Under the pieces are notes generated by a model. That model was not told the DNA's origin. It saw nothing but the letters and a program-made list of their open reading frames with translations, and did not search any database. Both the position numbers and the translations under genes were made by a program. Positions 16,318 to 25,091 of a stretch of DNA of 63,478 nt are shown here, in pieces. The DNA comes from Chromatiaceae bacterium (GTDB lineage: Bacteria > Pseudomonadota > Gammaproteobacteria > Chromatiales > Chromatiaceae): the NCBI GenBank assembly GCA_013426805.1, contig JACDZG010000031.1, forward strand, positions 1-63,478, in the 5' to 3' direction. How positions within the stretch are numbered: the first letter of the stretch is position 1; each line of letters opens with the position of its first letter.

Positions 16318-19300
16318 TCAAAGGTCCTGGGCGAGGCGGAAACCGAGGTTGACGTACCGGGTCGACGGCCTGTACCCGTTACGGTCCGCGGACCGCAGCC
16401 ACGCAGGCTGGTTGTTCCACGCGCCGCCGCGGATCACCCGGTACGGCCCAGTATTGGCATCATTCTTGCTTATACAAGCCGTCTCTTTGCCATCATAAGG
16501 GTCGGCATAGGCCGAGCAAGTCCACTCCCAGACGTTGCCGGCCACCTGATACAGCCCCCAGGGGTTGGCCGCCAGGCTGTCGACCGGCAGCGTCTGTTGT
16601 CGGTCGACCCCGGTCTTGGCCCCGCAGCCGTTGTAATCGTAAGTCCCGTTATAGTTGGCCTGGTCGGTGTGGATGCAGGCGCCGGTCCAGAAGGGGCTGT
16701 CGGTGCCGGCGCGGGCGGCATATTCCCATTCGGCCTCGGTCGGCAAGCGATAGGGCCGGCCGGTCTGTTCGCTGAGCCAGGCGGCATAGGCGGTCGCGTC
16801 ATCCCAGGAGACATTGATCACCGGATGATCGCCGCGGCCCCAGCCCGCATCATCCGGCAGCGGGCGCCCGGTGGCCGCGGCGAAGCGGTCGTAATCGGCG
16901 AAGCTGACCTCGGTTTGGCCGATGGCGAAGGGGCGAATGCTGACGGTATGCTGCGCTTCGTCGGTGTCGCGCTCCGGCTCGCTCGCAGGCGAACCCATCC
17001 GGAAAGTCCCGCCGGGCAGGGCGATCATGGCCGGGCCCGCGGCGCCCGTGGTGGTCAGCCAGACGCGGAGCAGCGGACCCGCCGGCGGGCTATCAGCCAG
17101 CACGGCAGCGGCACCCGGCGGCGGTGCGCTGAGCCGATCGGCGATGACCGGCAGGTCGCCCCAGGCGAGGTACTGGAGCCGCGCGGCGACGAAGGCGCCG
17201 GCCGCGACCGTCGCCGCGCTGCCGATCTGGACGGTGTTGACCGGGCGCGGCGCCGCCGCGGCCTGGGTGGGGCTGGTTTGCGCGTCCGGCCTGAGCTCGG
17301 CAGTCGTCATCCCCGGCGCCGTGAAGCCGCTGCGCGTCAGGACCGCGGCCAGGTCCGCCGCCAGCCGGGCCGCGGCGGGGACGTGGATGATCTCGACCCG
17401 CAGCTCCCGACGCGATCGGGCCTCCGCGGCCAGTGCCGCCGCGACGGCCCAATCCCGCAGCCCCGGCCGACCCAGCCCCGCGCCCCCCTGCCAGGCCAGA
17501 TGCATCCCGGCCGCGAGCAGCAGGGCGGCGACCAGGGGCGCCACCAGCCCGCCGACCCCGCCCGGCCGCCGGGGCAGCCGCCGCGCGAGCCAGCGCGGCA
17601 GCGGGAAGTCGAGCAGGCGCGGACGCAGCACGGTGTCGAGAAAGATGCGGTCCTGCCAGGCGGCATCGGGGCCGGCGAACCCGGCCAGGTCGCGGATCCA
17701 GCGGTCCAGGGGCCAACCGCGTTCAGGCAGGGTGCGCAGGCGCGCCGGCCAGGCACGCGGCTTCCCGGCGACTGCGACCGGCAGCCGTACCGCCTCCTCC
17801 CCGTCGACGCTGGCGCGGTCCAGCAAGGTCCGGTAGATCGCGCCGATGCGTTGGCTCTGGGCACGCTCGGTGCGGTCGGTGAGGGTCAGGCGCAGCCAGT
17901 CCGGCAGGTGTCCGGCGCGCAGCCAGGGCAGCCGGGCGAGGCGCAGCAGGCGCTGGGCGCGGGTCGCCGCGGGGTCGGCCGGGAACAGCGCCTGGTCCAG
18001 CACGCGGGTGAGGCCGGGGTGCAGTTCGGGGTAGACGGCCGCGGCGGCGAGCAACAGGCCGCCGCGGGGACCCAGCCAGGCGTCCAGGTCCGCGAGCAGG
18101 GCGCGCCGGTCGGCCGCTTCCGGGGCCGGGTCCAGGGCGGCGGGGCCGCCGAGCAGGCCCGGCAGGACGGGTTCGGGCAGGTTCCCGGCCGCCGCCGGAG
18201 CCTGGGTCAGGTGGCCGGCGAGGCGGATCAGTCCGGCCTCGCCGAAGGGGGCGAGCGCGAGCCCCGTGCCCGCGAGGGCGGCGCGCCAGGGGTCGGGGAC
18301 GGTGCGGGTCGCCAGCAGGGCGCGCCACGGCCACAGGGCCAGGACCTCGGTCCAGGCGGCGGCGGACCCGGCCCAGGGGTCGATGAAGGCGGCGGGGTCG
18401 CCGACGATCAAGAGGCGCGCCCCGGCGTGGCGGGAGGCCAGTTCCGCCAGGCCGATGGCCTGCCCCCGCCGACCCAGGACGCGGGCCGGGTGGCGCTGGA
18501 AGGGGTACCGATGGACTTCGATCTCGGCTTCGCGCAGGCGCCGGACCAGGGTCTCGGCAAGCCCGGCCAGGTGGTCGGCGCGGTGCTGGAAGTCGACCAG
18601 GACCACCAAATCCGGCACCCGCGGCAGGTCGCGGTAGACCGGGGCGAACAGCCCCTGGCTGCGGGCGGTGCGCTCGCAGGTGGCGCGCTCATCCAGGCGC
18701 GCGGTGGGCACGCGCACCGGGGTGTGCAGCCGCCGCAGCGCCCCGCGCAGCGCGGGGTCGGTGAAGAGGTCATCGTCCGCACCGGCCAGGGTCAGGTGAC
18801 GTAGAGGCGAGTCCGCATCGCCCTGGCGATAGCGCAGCACGTCGCGGCGGCGCAAGGCGCGCCAGATCAGCCAGGCGAGCAGGGCCAGCAGCGGCAGGGC
18901 GGGCAGCAGCCGGTCGCCGACCGCGAGCCAACGCAGCGCTTCCGGGCCCGGATCGAAGACCTCCGGTGGGGTGCGGGGACCGATCGGTGCGAGCGGCAGC
19001 CGCTGCAGCGCGTCGTTCGACCCTTGAAGGGGCGCCGGGGCGGTCGGCGGGGGTGTGGGCGGCGGCGGGCCGGGCGCGACCGGGGTCGGCGGGAGCCAGC
19101 GAAAGAGCCCGATGGCCAGGGCGATGACCAGCACACCGAGCCCCAGCAGAATGGGCCACCGCGGGGTCTGGGGCGGCGGCGTGCGGGGGCTTGGCACGTG
19201 CGTGACCGGCGCCGGGACGGCCCCGGCGCGGCGGACGCCGCCCTGGCCCAGCCATTGATCGAAAACCTCGGCGAAGCGCCGCTGCTCCTGCGGGGAGCGG

Positions 19301-19542
19301 CAGAAGAGCGGCGCCAGGCAGGGCCGCGCCAGTCGCGGATCGGCTGGCAAGCGGTGGGCGGCGGCCAGCGCGGCGAGCAGATCCTGGGCGTTCTGCCAGC
19401 GATCGGGGCCGGTGGGCAGCCCGGCGGCCTGGAGCAGCCGGTCCAGTTCACGCAGCCGCGACCACGGCTCCGACCAGAGGCCCGGACCGGTCGTCTCGGC
19501 AGAGGGTCCGTCGGGGGCCGCGGCGGGCACGCAGGGGGTCAT
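16318..19542 (-). CDS. Membrane protein with vWA-like domain and C-terminal formylglycine-generating-enzyme (FGE/SUMF1-like) domain
   Basis: 1074 aa from ATG 19542; the longer open frame to 19725 overlaps the MoxR gene and has a non-protein-like N-terminus. Order: soluble helical region (about 20-110), membrane helix (about 130-150), Pro-rich loop, second helix (about 215-235), a Rossmann/vWA-like region starting PDLVVLVDFQHRAD without a clear MIDAS DxSxS, another helix (about 690), and an FGE-sulfatase fold (about 838-1074) with GGTFRMGS, PTEAEWEYAARAG, GNVWEWTCS and FRLAQ. FGE-like domains in such systems are often binding folds, not oxidases. It is the third gene of the TIR-MoxR operon, 34 bp downstream of moxR, and probably anchors the complex at the membrane. 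Confidence 0.75.
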   Translation of the reverse strand: MTPCVPAAAPDGPSAETTGPGLWSEPWSRLRELDRLLQAAGLPTGPDRWQNAQDLLAALAAAHRLPADPRLARPCLAPLFCRSPQEQRRFAEVFDQWLGQGGVRRAGAVPAPVTHVPSPRTPPPQTPRWPILLGLGVLVIALAIGLFRWLPPTPVAPGPPPPTPPPTAPAPLQGSNDALQRLPLAPIGPRTPPEVFDPGPEALRWLAVGDRLLPALPLLALLAWLIWRALRRRDVLRYRQGDADSPLRHLTLAGADDDLFTDPALRGALRRLHTPVRVPTARLDERATCERTARSQGLFAPVYRDLPRVPDLVVLVDFQHRADHLAGLAETLVRRLREAEIEVHRYPFQRHPARVLGRRGQAIGLAELASRHAGARLLIVGDPAAFIDPWAGSAAAWTEVLALWPWRALLATRTVPDPWRAALAGTGLALAPFGEAGLIRLAGHLTQAPAAAGNLPEPVLPGLLGGPAALDPAPEAADRRALLADLDAWLGPRGGLLLAAAAVYPELHPGLTRVLDQALFPADPAATRAQRLLRLARLPWLRAGHLPDWLRLTLTDRTERAQSQRIGAIYRTLLDRASVDGEEAVRLPVAVAGKPRAWPARLRTLPERGWPLDRWIRDLAGFAGPDAAWQDRIFLDTVLRPRLLDFPLPRWLARRLPRRPGGVGGLVAPLVAALLLAAGMHLAWQGGAGLGRPGLRDWAVAAALAAEARSRRELRVEIIHVPAAARLAADLAAVLTRSGFTAPGMTTAELRPDAQTSPTQAAAAPRPVNTVQIGSAATVAAGAFVAARLQYLAWGDLPVIADRLSAPPPGAAAVLADSPPAGPLLRVWLTTTGAAGPAMIALPGGTFRMGSPASEPERDTDEAQHTVSIRPFAIGQTEVSFADYDRFAAATGRPLPDDAGWGRGDHPVINVSWDDATAYAAWLSEQTGRPYRLPTEAEWEYAARAGTDSPFWTGACIHTDQANYNGTYDYNGCGAKTGVDRQQTLPVDSLAANPWGLYQVAGNVWEWTCSAYADPYDGKETACISKNDANTGPYRVIRGGAWNNQPAWLRSADRNGYRPSTRYVNLGFRLAQDL

Positions 19543-19576
19543 GGACGGGGCGTCGGGGGTGTGTTGCGGCCTGGGC

Positions 19577-20686
19577 TCACCGCCCCTGGGCGCCGGGGCG
19601 CGGCGCCCGCGACGCGCGCCAGCGGTCCAACAGCGCTTCGGCCTGGGCCTGATCCGGCTGGTTCTTGAACAGCAGACCGCGGGTCTTGGCGAGCAAGTCG
19701 GCCTGATCCAGCGCCGCCGCCCCACCCGGCGCGACGCCGTGCCCGGGCGCGTCGGGCACCAGGGCGTCGAGCCAGTTGAGCAGTTCCGCCAGCGACGGCT
19801 GGTGCCCCAGCCCCTGGGTGTCTTGGCGCAGGAACCGGTAGAAATCGAGCAGGTCGTCGAAGAGCCGATCGCCGCCGCCGGCGAAGCGGCTGCCCAGACG
19901 CGATTTCACGATGTCTTCGATGGTGACTTGGCCAGCCCGGCCGGCGTCATCCAGGTCGCGGTCGAACCGCGGCAGTTCCAGGTGATGGTAGACGCAGCGG
20001 CGCAGGAAGGGCTCCGGCAGGGCCTTCTCGGAATTGCTGGTGATCACCACGATGGGCCGGTAGGCACGTTCGGCCAGGGTGAGTTCCACGGTCGGCAGGG
20101 GGTCGGTGTCGCTCGCCAACTCCGGGATGGGGAAGCGCAGCCGCTCGAGCTCCACCAGCAGGTCGTTGGGCACGTCGCGCGGGGCCTTGTCGATCTCGTC
20201 GATCAGGACCACGGTGCGGGTCTGGCGGCCGGGGTGACCCACGGCGGCGTCCGGCAGACGCAGGTCGTTGCGGGCGTACTCCGGGAGCTTGGCGTGCAGC
20301 AGGGCGCGGCCCAGGGCCTCGAAGCAGATGAAGCGCCGCGCATCGGCGGCGCGGCCCTCGGTCTGGCTGGCGTGGAAGCGGCCCACGGTATCGAAGCGGT
20401 AGAGCAGGTCGCGGGCCTGGGTGTCGGACTTCACCACGAACTCGGTCAGCGGCAGATCGAACTCGTGGGCGATGCTGTAGGCCAGCCGGGACTTGCCGGA
20501 GCCGGGCTCGCCGGTCAGCAGCAACGGCATGCCGAGCGTCAGGGCGGTGCCGACGGCGGCCTGGAGGTCGGGCCCCGCGCGATAGCCCTCGGGCTTGCGC
20601 AGGGCGTCCGGGTCGATGTCCGGCAGGTCGCGGACGGCCTCGGGGCGTTGTTTGCCGTCGCCCAGATACAGTGGTTTGCCGGTCAT
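19577..20686 (-). CDS. MoxR-family AAA+ ATPase
   Basis: 369 aa. Walker A GEPGSGKS (about 60-67), Walker B VVLIDEIDKAPRDVPNDLL (about 158-176), sensor-1 ITSNSEKALPEPFLRRC with arginine finger. MoxR ATPases are chaperone-like hexamers that remodel vWA-domain partners. The start overlaps the TIR gene stop by four bases (ATGA) and the vWA/FGE gene follows. The MoxR-vWA pairing is classical; a TIR protein as third member is the hallmark of a conflict-type system. Confidence 0.9.
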   Translation of the reverse strand: MTGKPLYLGDGKQRPEAVRDLPDIDPDALRKPEGYRAGPDLQAAVGTALTLGMPLLLTGEPGSGKSRLAYSIAHEFDLPLTEFVVKSDTQARDLLYRFDTVGRFHASQTEGRAADARRFICFEALGRALLHAKLPEYARNDLRLPDAAVGHPGRQTRTVVLIDEIDKAPRDVPNDLLVELERLRFPIPELASDTDPLPTVELTLAERAYRPIVVITSNSEKALPEPFLRRCVYHHLELPRFDRDLDDAGRAGQVTIEDIVKSRLGSRFAGGGDRLFDDLLDFYRFLRQDTQGLGHQPSLAELLNWLDALVPDAPGHGVAPGGAAALDQADLLAKTRGLLFKNQPDQAQAEALLDRWRASRAPRPGAQGR

Positions 20687-22149
20687 GGTCGGGCTCCCGG
20701 GTGGATCGCGGTGAGGGTGGCCGCGGCGAGGATCTTCAGGGCCTGCCGCTGGACCACTTGGTAGCGCCGGCGGACGCCATCGTCGGGGAATAGTGGTTCC
20801 AGTTCGTCACGCAGGCGCTGCAGGGTGCGCCCGTCCAGGCGCCGGCCGCCGACACCCGTCTGGGTGGTTCGGCCGAGCCACTGCTCGAGGTCCGCGAGAC
20901 TGACCTCGGGCAGCGTTCCGAGGGCGGCGCACGCGGGTGCGACTCGCGGCGCGCGCAGCCGCTTCAGGAAGCTCCAGCGGCCCGCCTCCTCATAGACGCA
21001 CCCGAACAGGAACAGGAGCCGCGCCTGGGGATGGACGCCGGACAAGGCACCGAAGTCGCGGATGGCCCCGGCGATGAAGTCCGGGATCTTCGCCCGCTTG
21101 GTCGCCACCCTGAGTTGGCAGTAGATCACCCGCAGCCCGACCGGTCCGGCGCCGGGCCCGGTATTGATCCAGTTCAGGATACGCTCGGTCTCGCTCCCAT
21201 CCGGGGCGCTGCCGGGGGTGATCCGCGCGGCCAGGGTCTCCCACAGGCCATGCGCGTGATAGCGGTCCGGGAAGAGTTGCGTGACCAGAACCTCGAGCGG
21301 GTGCTCGTAGGGCGAGAGCCCCCGGAAGCGCTCGGCCAGGTGCACGGCGAGGTGCTCGGCCAGCGCCCGTGGACAGTCCGCGAGGCAGGCCTCGAAGGCG
21401 TAGAACCAGCACCCGGGGTGCGCGGCGCCCCGCCCCTCAGCCAGGTCATCGGTGACGCGCTCTTTGGGATCGTCGTGGTTCAGGGTGCTGGCCAGCCAGT
21501 CGAGGACGCCCGGGGCCAGGGCTTGGGTTGCCGGGGTGTTCGGCCTAGCGGTCGTTCGGTCGCCCACCGACAGGTCAGGCTCCTGCATCGGCATTGCGCT
21601 TGGCGTGGCCGTCAGGAAGCGCAGTAGGCCGACGCGCCGGCGGGGGCGGCGCCGGGGCGTCCCGACCGGACCGGGCTCTACGCCGGCCTGATCGAGGAGG
21701 GCATCATAGAGGGCTTGGTACGCCTGTTCCCCATCAAGGCAATAGACGGTATGGATGCGCACCGGTTCGGGAATAGAGTCCCGATCGCCCGGGGCGAAGC
21801 ACACGGGGACGAAGCGGGTGCCGACGCTGCACGTGTCGTAGATCGCCTGCGTGATGACGGCGCCCTCCCAGTCGACCCCGCGGCCGCTGCCGACTTCCTC
21901 GTGACCCCGAAAGCGGCGGTAGTAGGTCGGGGTGCAGACCAACAGGCAGCGATTCGCCGAGTCGAGCTGGTTGAGCATCCAGCGCGGCCAGCCTTCCGCC
22001 GGCGTGCCGTTCACATACTGATCAAGGCGCGTGTCGATCCCGTCGGCGCGCAGGCGCTCGGACAGGGCGAGGACCCGCTCCCGATGTGCGGGGCCGTCGT
22101 GGCTGTAGCTCAAAAAGACCTGTGGGTTGCTACCCATGCTGTCGCTCAC
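20683..22149 (-). CDS. TIR/SEFIR-domain protein with C-terminal STAND-like or effector-associated region
   Basis: 488 aa. Residues ~8-150 are a TIR/SEFIR fold: QVFLSYSHDG, D-x-YV..TP..GWPRWM, CLLVCTPTYYRRF and GVDWEGAVITQAIYD. Bacterial TIR domains commonly cleave NAD+ or make cyclic ADP-ribose signals. After a linker (about 150-225) a helical region (225-488; HPGCWFYAFEACLADCP, RVIYCQLRVATK) resembles the nucleotide-free STAND-like modules found beside MoxR-vWA genes. First gene of the operon. It is likely the effector, held in check by the MoxR/vWA pair; this role is inference. The start could also be Met5. Confidence 0.8.
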   Translation of the reverse strand: MSDSMGSNPQVFLSYSHDGPAHRERVLALSERLRADGIDTRLDQYVNGTPAEGWPRWMLNQLDSANRCLLVCTPTYYRRFRGHEEVGSGRGVDWEGAVITQAIYDTCSVGTRFVPVCFAPGDRDSIPEPVRIHTVYCLDGEQAYQALYDALLDQAGVEPGPVGTPRRRPRRRVGLLRFLTATPSAMPMQEPDLSVGDRTTARPNTPATQALAPGVLDWLASTLNHDDPKERVTDDLAEGRGAAHPGCWFYAFEACLADCPRALAEHLAVHLAERFRGLSPYEHPLEVLVTQLFPDRYHAHGLWETLAARITPGSAPDGSETERILNWINTGPGAGPVGLRVIYCQLRVATKRAKIPDFIAGAIRDFGALSGVHPQARLLFLFGCVYEEAGRWSFLKRLRAPRVAPACAALGTLPEVSLADLEQWLGRTTQTGVGGRRLDGRTLQRLRDELEPLFPDDGVRRRYQVVQRQALKILAAATLTAIHPGARP

Positions 22150-22249
22150 CCGTTCGCGTTTCCCTAATCCCTGGGGGGCAACTTAGCTGAGACGGGCCTT
22201 GAGGTAAAGGCGGGACGGGGGTCGCGATAGGTCGAACCTGGGGCGGGGG

Positions 22250-22690
22250 TCAATCCAAGCCGAGCGCGAAGTCCGCCTTGAAAGGGTTTTCCAGGCGCAT
22301 GGCGCCAACCCGGCGACCATCTTGCATGTCTTCAGTCAGGAAGCGCGTCACGCCGGCGACTCTGGCGGCCTCCACCAACATCGCATCCCAGAAACCGAAC
22401 CCATGCGCCTGCTTCAGGCCGATGGCGTCGCGCAACGTACGCCCGTCAGCCGCGGCCACCGGGAACAGCGCCACCCAGTCGTCCACCAAGGCTGCAGCCT
22501 CGTCCGCGGGCATCTTCGCCTTGCGCGTCACGGCATGGAAGAACTCGCCAAGTGACTGGAGCATTAGGACGCAATCGGCGTCGGCCAGGGCGTCCATGAG
22601 CGCCCGCGCTTGTTCGTGCCGCGGGCCGGCGTCCTGGTCGATGCTGTAAATGAGGATGTTGGTGTCGACGCTGAAGCGCTGGCGGGTCAT
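22250..22690 (-). CDS. vapC: PIN-domain toxin (VapC-like)
   Basis: 146 aa, full-length for a VapC-type ribonuclease. Acidic metal-binding residues are visible: D9 (SVDTNILIY), E in SLGEFFH (about 48), D in GFWDAML (about 101) and D in TEDMQDG near the C-terminus. It overlaps the antitoxin stop by four bases. It presumably cleaves tRNA or rRNA when freed from its partner. Confidence 0.9.
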   Translation of the reverse strand: MTRQRFSVDTNILIYSIDQDAGPRHEQARALMDALADADCVLMLQSLGEFFHAVTRKAKMPADEAAALVDDWVALFPVAAADGRTLRDAIGLKQAHGFGFWDAMLVEAARVAGVTRFLTEDMQDGRRVGAMRLENPFKADFALGLD

Positions 22691-22944
22691 TGCCCGCGCT
22701 CGTGGAGGTCGTCGCGGTCGCTACGCATGCCACCGAGGGCGTAGCCACGGTTCATGCGTTCGCGTAACCGCTCGCGGGCGGCGCACTGGGCGTCGGTCAG
22801 GAGCGGTTTGTCCTCGACGATCGGCAGCAGTCGGGCGATCGGCTTGCCGCGCCGGGTGATGACAATCTCGGTACCCTGCTCGACGCGTTCGAGATAATGG
22901 GATAGGTGCTGGTTGGCGTCGCGGATGGAGACGATCTCTTGCAT
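22687..22944 (-). CDS. Phd/YefM-type antitoxin partner of the PIN toxin
   Basis: 85 aa. The N-terminal Phd/YefM DNA-binding fold reads VSIRDANQHLSHYLERVEQG followed by ITRRGKPIARLLP; the C-terminal ~35 residues form the toxin-binding tail rich in Arg/Glu. Upstream of the toxin in a coupled pair, where it should repress the operon and neutralise the PIN toxin. Confidence 0.88.
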   Translation of the reverse strand: MQEIVSIRDANQHLSHYLERVEQGTEIVITRRGKPIARLLPIVEDKPLLTDAQCAARERLRERMNRGYALGGMRSDRDDLHERGQ

Positions 22945-23039
22945 GACCTGGCGTCTGTGGGTCGTTCTACATGTTTTGAACGTTGAACTTTAGGCCGTTC
23001 CAACCGCGGCGACAAGCTGCAAATCAGTTGCACGAATTG

Positions 23040-23266
23040 CTAGGCCAGCACCGATTGGAGTGTCCCCGCGGTGCCTTCGGGTTGCCAACCGCCGCCCCCT
23101 CAAAGAAGGTGTTGGTCAGATCATAGAGAGTAACCGTCCAGGCTAGCCCGAACAGGTCACTGACGCGCGTAAAGACCGTCTGCTCGATCACTGCCCGGTG
23201 CCGCATCAGCAGGTCCGCCGCGCGGTAGAACGGTGCCAGGGGGAGGGTCGCGAAGTCGGGTAACAC
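23040..23266 (-). pseudogene. IS4/IS1634-like transposase fragment
   Basis: About 70 aa of a transposase: FYRAADLLMRHRAVIEQTVF then TVTLYDLTNTFFEGAA..NPKA.RGHS. The LYDLTNTFFEG segment with a catalytic Asp is diagnostic of IS1634-type transposases of ~550 aa. Both the N-terminal start and the remaining core are missing, and no terminal repeats are seen. Confidence 0.75.
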
Positions 23267-23344
23267 CGTGACCTGTAGGGTCCGCTGTGCGGACCGACGA
23301 CCCCGCAGATCGCATGTTGGCCGGGTTTGTGATCAAGACCTCAT

Positions 23345-24304
23345 TCAGTGTGGGTGCTCATACGCCTGCAACCCTGCAATCTCCCGCCCTGACGGCGACT
23401 GTGCGCCTGACCGCGCGACGATGGCCTTGAACAGATTGCCGCTGCGGTCGTCGATCAGCTCAATGGCTGGATAGGCCCGCAAGGCGCGCAGCAGACCGCT
23501 GCCCAGTCCGCGGTAGGGTAGGAGCTTAGCGGCGAAGGACGCGAGGATGGGGTTGCGGATGTTGGAGTTGCCGGCCTTGATGTTCTCAATCGTCAAATTG
23601 TTTGGGAGATGACCGGGGCTGACGATCTCCACCCGATCCGCAAACACCAGTACGCGCACCGGGGCGCTGATGAAGTAATCGCGGTGAACGAGGGCATTAG
23701 CCAATAGCTCCTCCCAGACGATGCGGGGAACTTCCGGCTCGCCGAGCGAGTTTACGGAACGACCATTCTGAAGGGTGCGGGTATTGCCGATGAGGAAGCG
23801 CATCCCTTGCTCAAAGATTTCGGCGAGGGGACCGGTGAGGTCGCGACTCTCCAGGTAGGTTTCATCGGTAATATCCGTGCCGGAGAAGGCGACGGCCTTG
23901 ACGATGAAGGCGGGAAGCTTGGCCTCGGGATGCCTGCCAAAGAGGAGTGCCCCGGCAAGATTCAGGCAACCGGACCGGGCGAGATTCATGTTTTCCAGAA
24001 CCTGGCCGATGGGTAGACCCTGCTGGTCGAGCGTTTCCCCCACCACCTTTTCCAGATACTGATCGAGCAGGGCGACATTGACCTGTGCGATGGGCATCGA
24101 GGGGATGCGGGTTTCATCACCATGGAGCAGACCTCCTTGCTGGAAGATGCGCTGCATTTCTTCGATGAAAATACGCCCGCCGGCGGTATTGCTGAACGCC
24201 ACAATCTCTGCCGCAAGGGCGTCTGCATTCGTGAAGTTGGCTTTAAACTGGTGGCGGCTGTCTTCGCCCCGGTGGAGCGCTGCGATCAGTTCTGTGGTTT
24301 CCAT
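23345..24304 (-). CDS. AlbA_2/RecG-like ATP-dependent helicase-related transcriptional regulator, internally deleted
   Basis: 319 aa. It starts like an AlbA_2 (Schlafen-type) protein (AAEIVAFSNTAGGRIF, about 31-46), then jumps at about residue 46 to EEMQRIFQQGGLLHGDE, which in homologues comes ~70-80 residues later. The rest is the normal RecG-C/HATPase_c_4 part: ENLNLARSG.LNLAGALLFG, WEELLANALVHRDYF, GLGSGL.RALRAYP. The reading frame is kept across the deletion. Nucleic-acid binding by the AlbA part is probably lost. A regulatory role is typical of the family but untested. Confidence 0.75.
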   Translation of the reverse strand: METTELIAALHRGEDSRHQFKANFTNADALAAEIVAFSNTAGGRIFIEEMQRIFQQGGLLHGDETRIPSMPIAQVNVALLDQYLEKVVGETLDQQGLPIGQVLENMNLARSGCLNLAGALLFGRHPEAKLPAFIVKAVAFSGTDITDETYLESRDLTGPLAEIFEQGMRFLIGNTRTLQNGRSVNSLGEPEVPRIVWEELLANALVHRDYFISAPVRVLVFADRVEIVSPGHLPNNLTIENIKAGNSNIRNPILASFAAKLLPYRGLGSGLLRALRAYPAIELIDDRSGNLFKAIVARSGAQSPSGREIAGLQAYEHPH

Positions 24305-24488
24305 AGGTGGTGATGCGCTGGTGCGGTTTTCAAAGAGTCAGGATGCTCATGGGATTCGGCAATACGGCTACTGCCCAATGACCGTGCTGAGCGTTCGACA
24401 GTGAGGCCGTTCCAGCCGCGGCGACACGCTGTAAGGTCGATAGGCACCGCTCGCGGACGCCTCCGACGCCCACTGAGCGCCCCCAAGC

Positions 24489-25058
24489 TCAAAAGAGCCC
24501 GGACAGGTCGGCGGTCTGCAAACCGGCCAGCGGCAAAGGAACAGCGCCCAGACCGCTCGGGGTCATGACGTCGGCATAGCCGAGCGGCCCCGGTCGGCGA
24601 TGGATGGTCAGCCGCCGGCCGCCCAGGTCCACCAGCCAGACCTCGGGAATGCCGGCGCGGGCATAGCGCGGCAACTTGACCTCGCGGTCGTAACGCAGGC
24701 TGCCGTCGGCCACCTCGATCAGCAACAGCACGTCGGCCCCTTCGGCACGGCCGACCCGCGCGCCATCAATGCCGGGGTGCAGCAGCGTGATGTCGGGCCG
24801 GGGTTCGCTGTGCTCATCGAGCCGCACGGGCTCATGCAAGGCGACGACGGCGGACCGCTCGACGGCTTCCCGCAAGCGGTCGGCGATCAGCGCGGCGCTG
24901 CCGGCATAGGGCTGACCGATCGGCGGCAGCTCGATGATCTCCCCATCGATCAACTCGGTGCGCAGTTCGGCGGCGAGGATGCCGAGTTCGCCCATGCGAC
25001 GGTAATCCGCGACCGAGAGACGATGGATGCGGGCGAGTTGGTGGGCGATCCTGTTCAT
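24489..25058 (-). CDS. Uma2-family (DUF820) restriction-endonuclease-fold protein, copy 2
   Basis: 189 aa, the family length. The PD-(D/E)XK-like core shows ELIDGEI, PDITLLHPG, DVLLLIEVADGSLRYDREVK and WLVDL. Members are abundant in Cyanobacteria and some Proteobacteria and their function is uncertain. It is 33 bp downstream of a paralogue of identical length with the same motif order, so it arose by tandem duplication. Confidence 0.9.
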   Translation of the reverse strand: MNRIAHQLARIHRLSVADYRRMGELGILAAELRTELIDGEIIELPPIGQPYAGSAALIADRLREAVERSAVVALHEPVRLDEHSEPRPDITLLHPGIDGARVGRAEGADVLLLIEVADGSLRYDREVKLPRYARAGIPEVWLVDLGGRRLTIHRRPGPLGYADVMTPSGLGAVPLPLAGLQTADLSGLF

Positions 25059-25091
25059 CGTGTTCCACGCGTCACAACGCGTCGACCGGCA

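Noticed and set aside
16276-18804. 842-aa plus-strand frame
   Set aside because: Arg/Gly/Gln-rich antisense shadow of the vWA/FGE gene; no domain pattern, and the minus strand has clear motifs.
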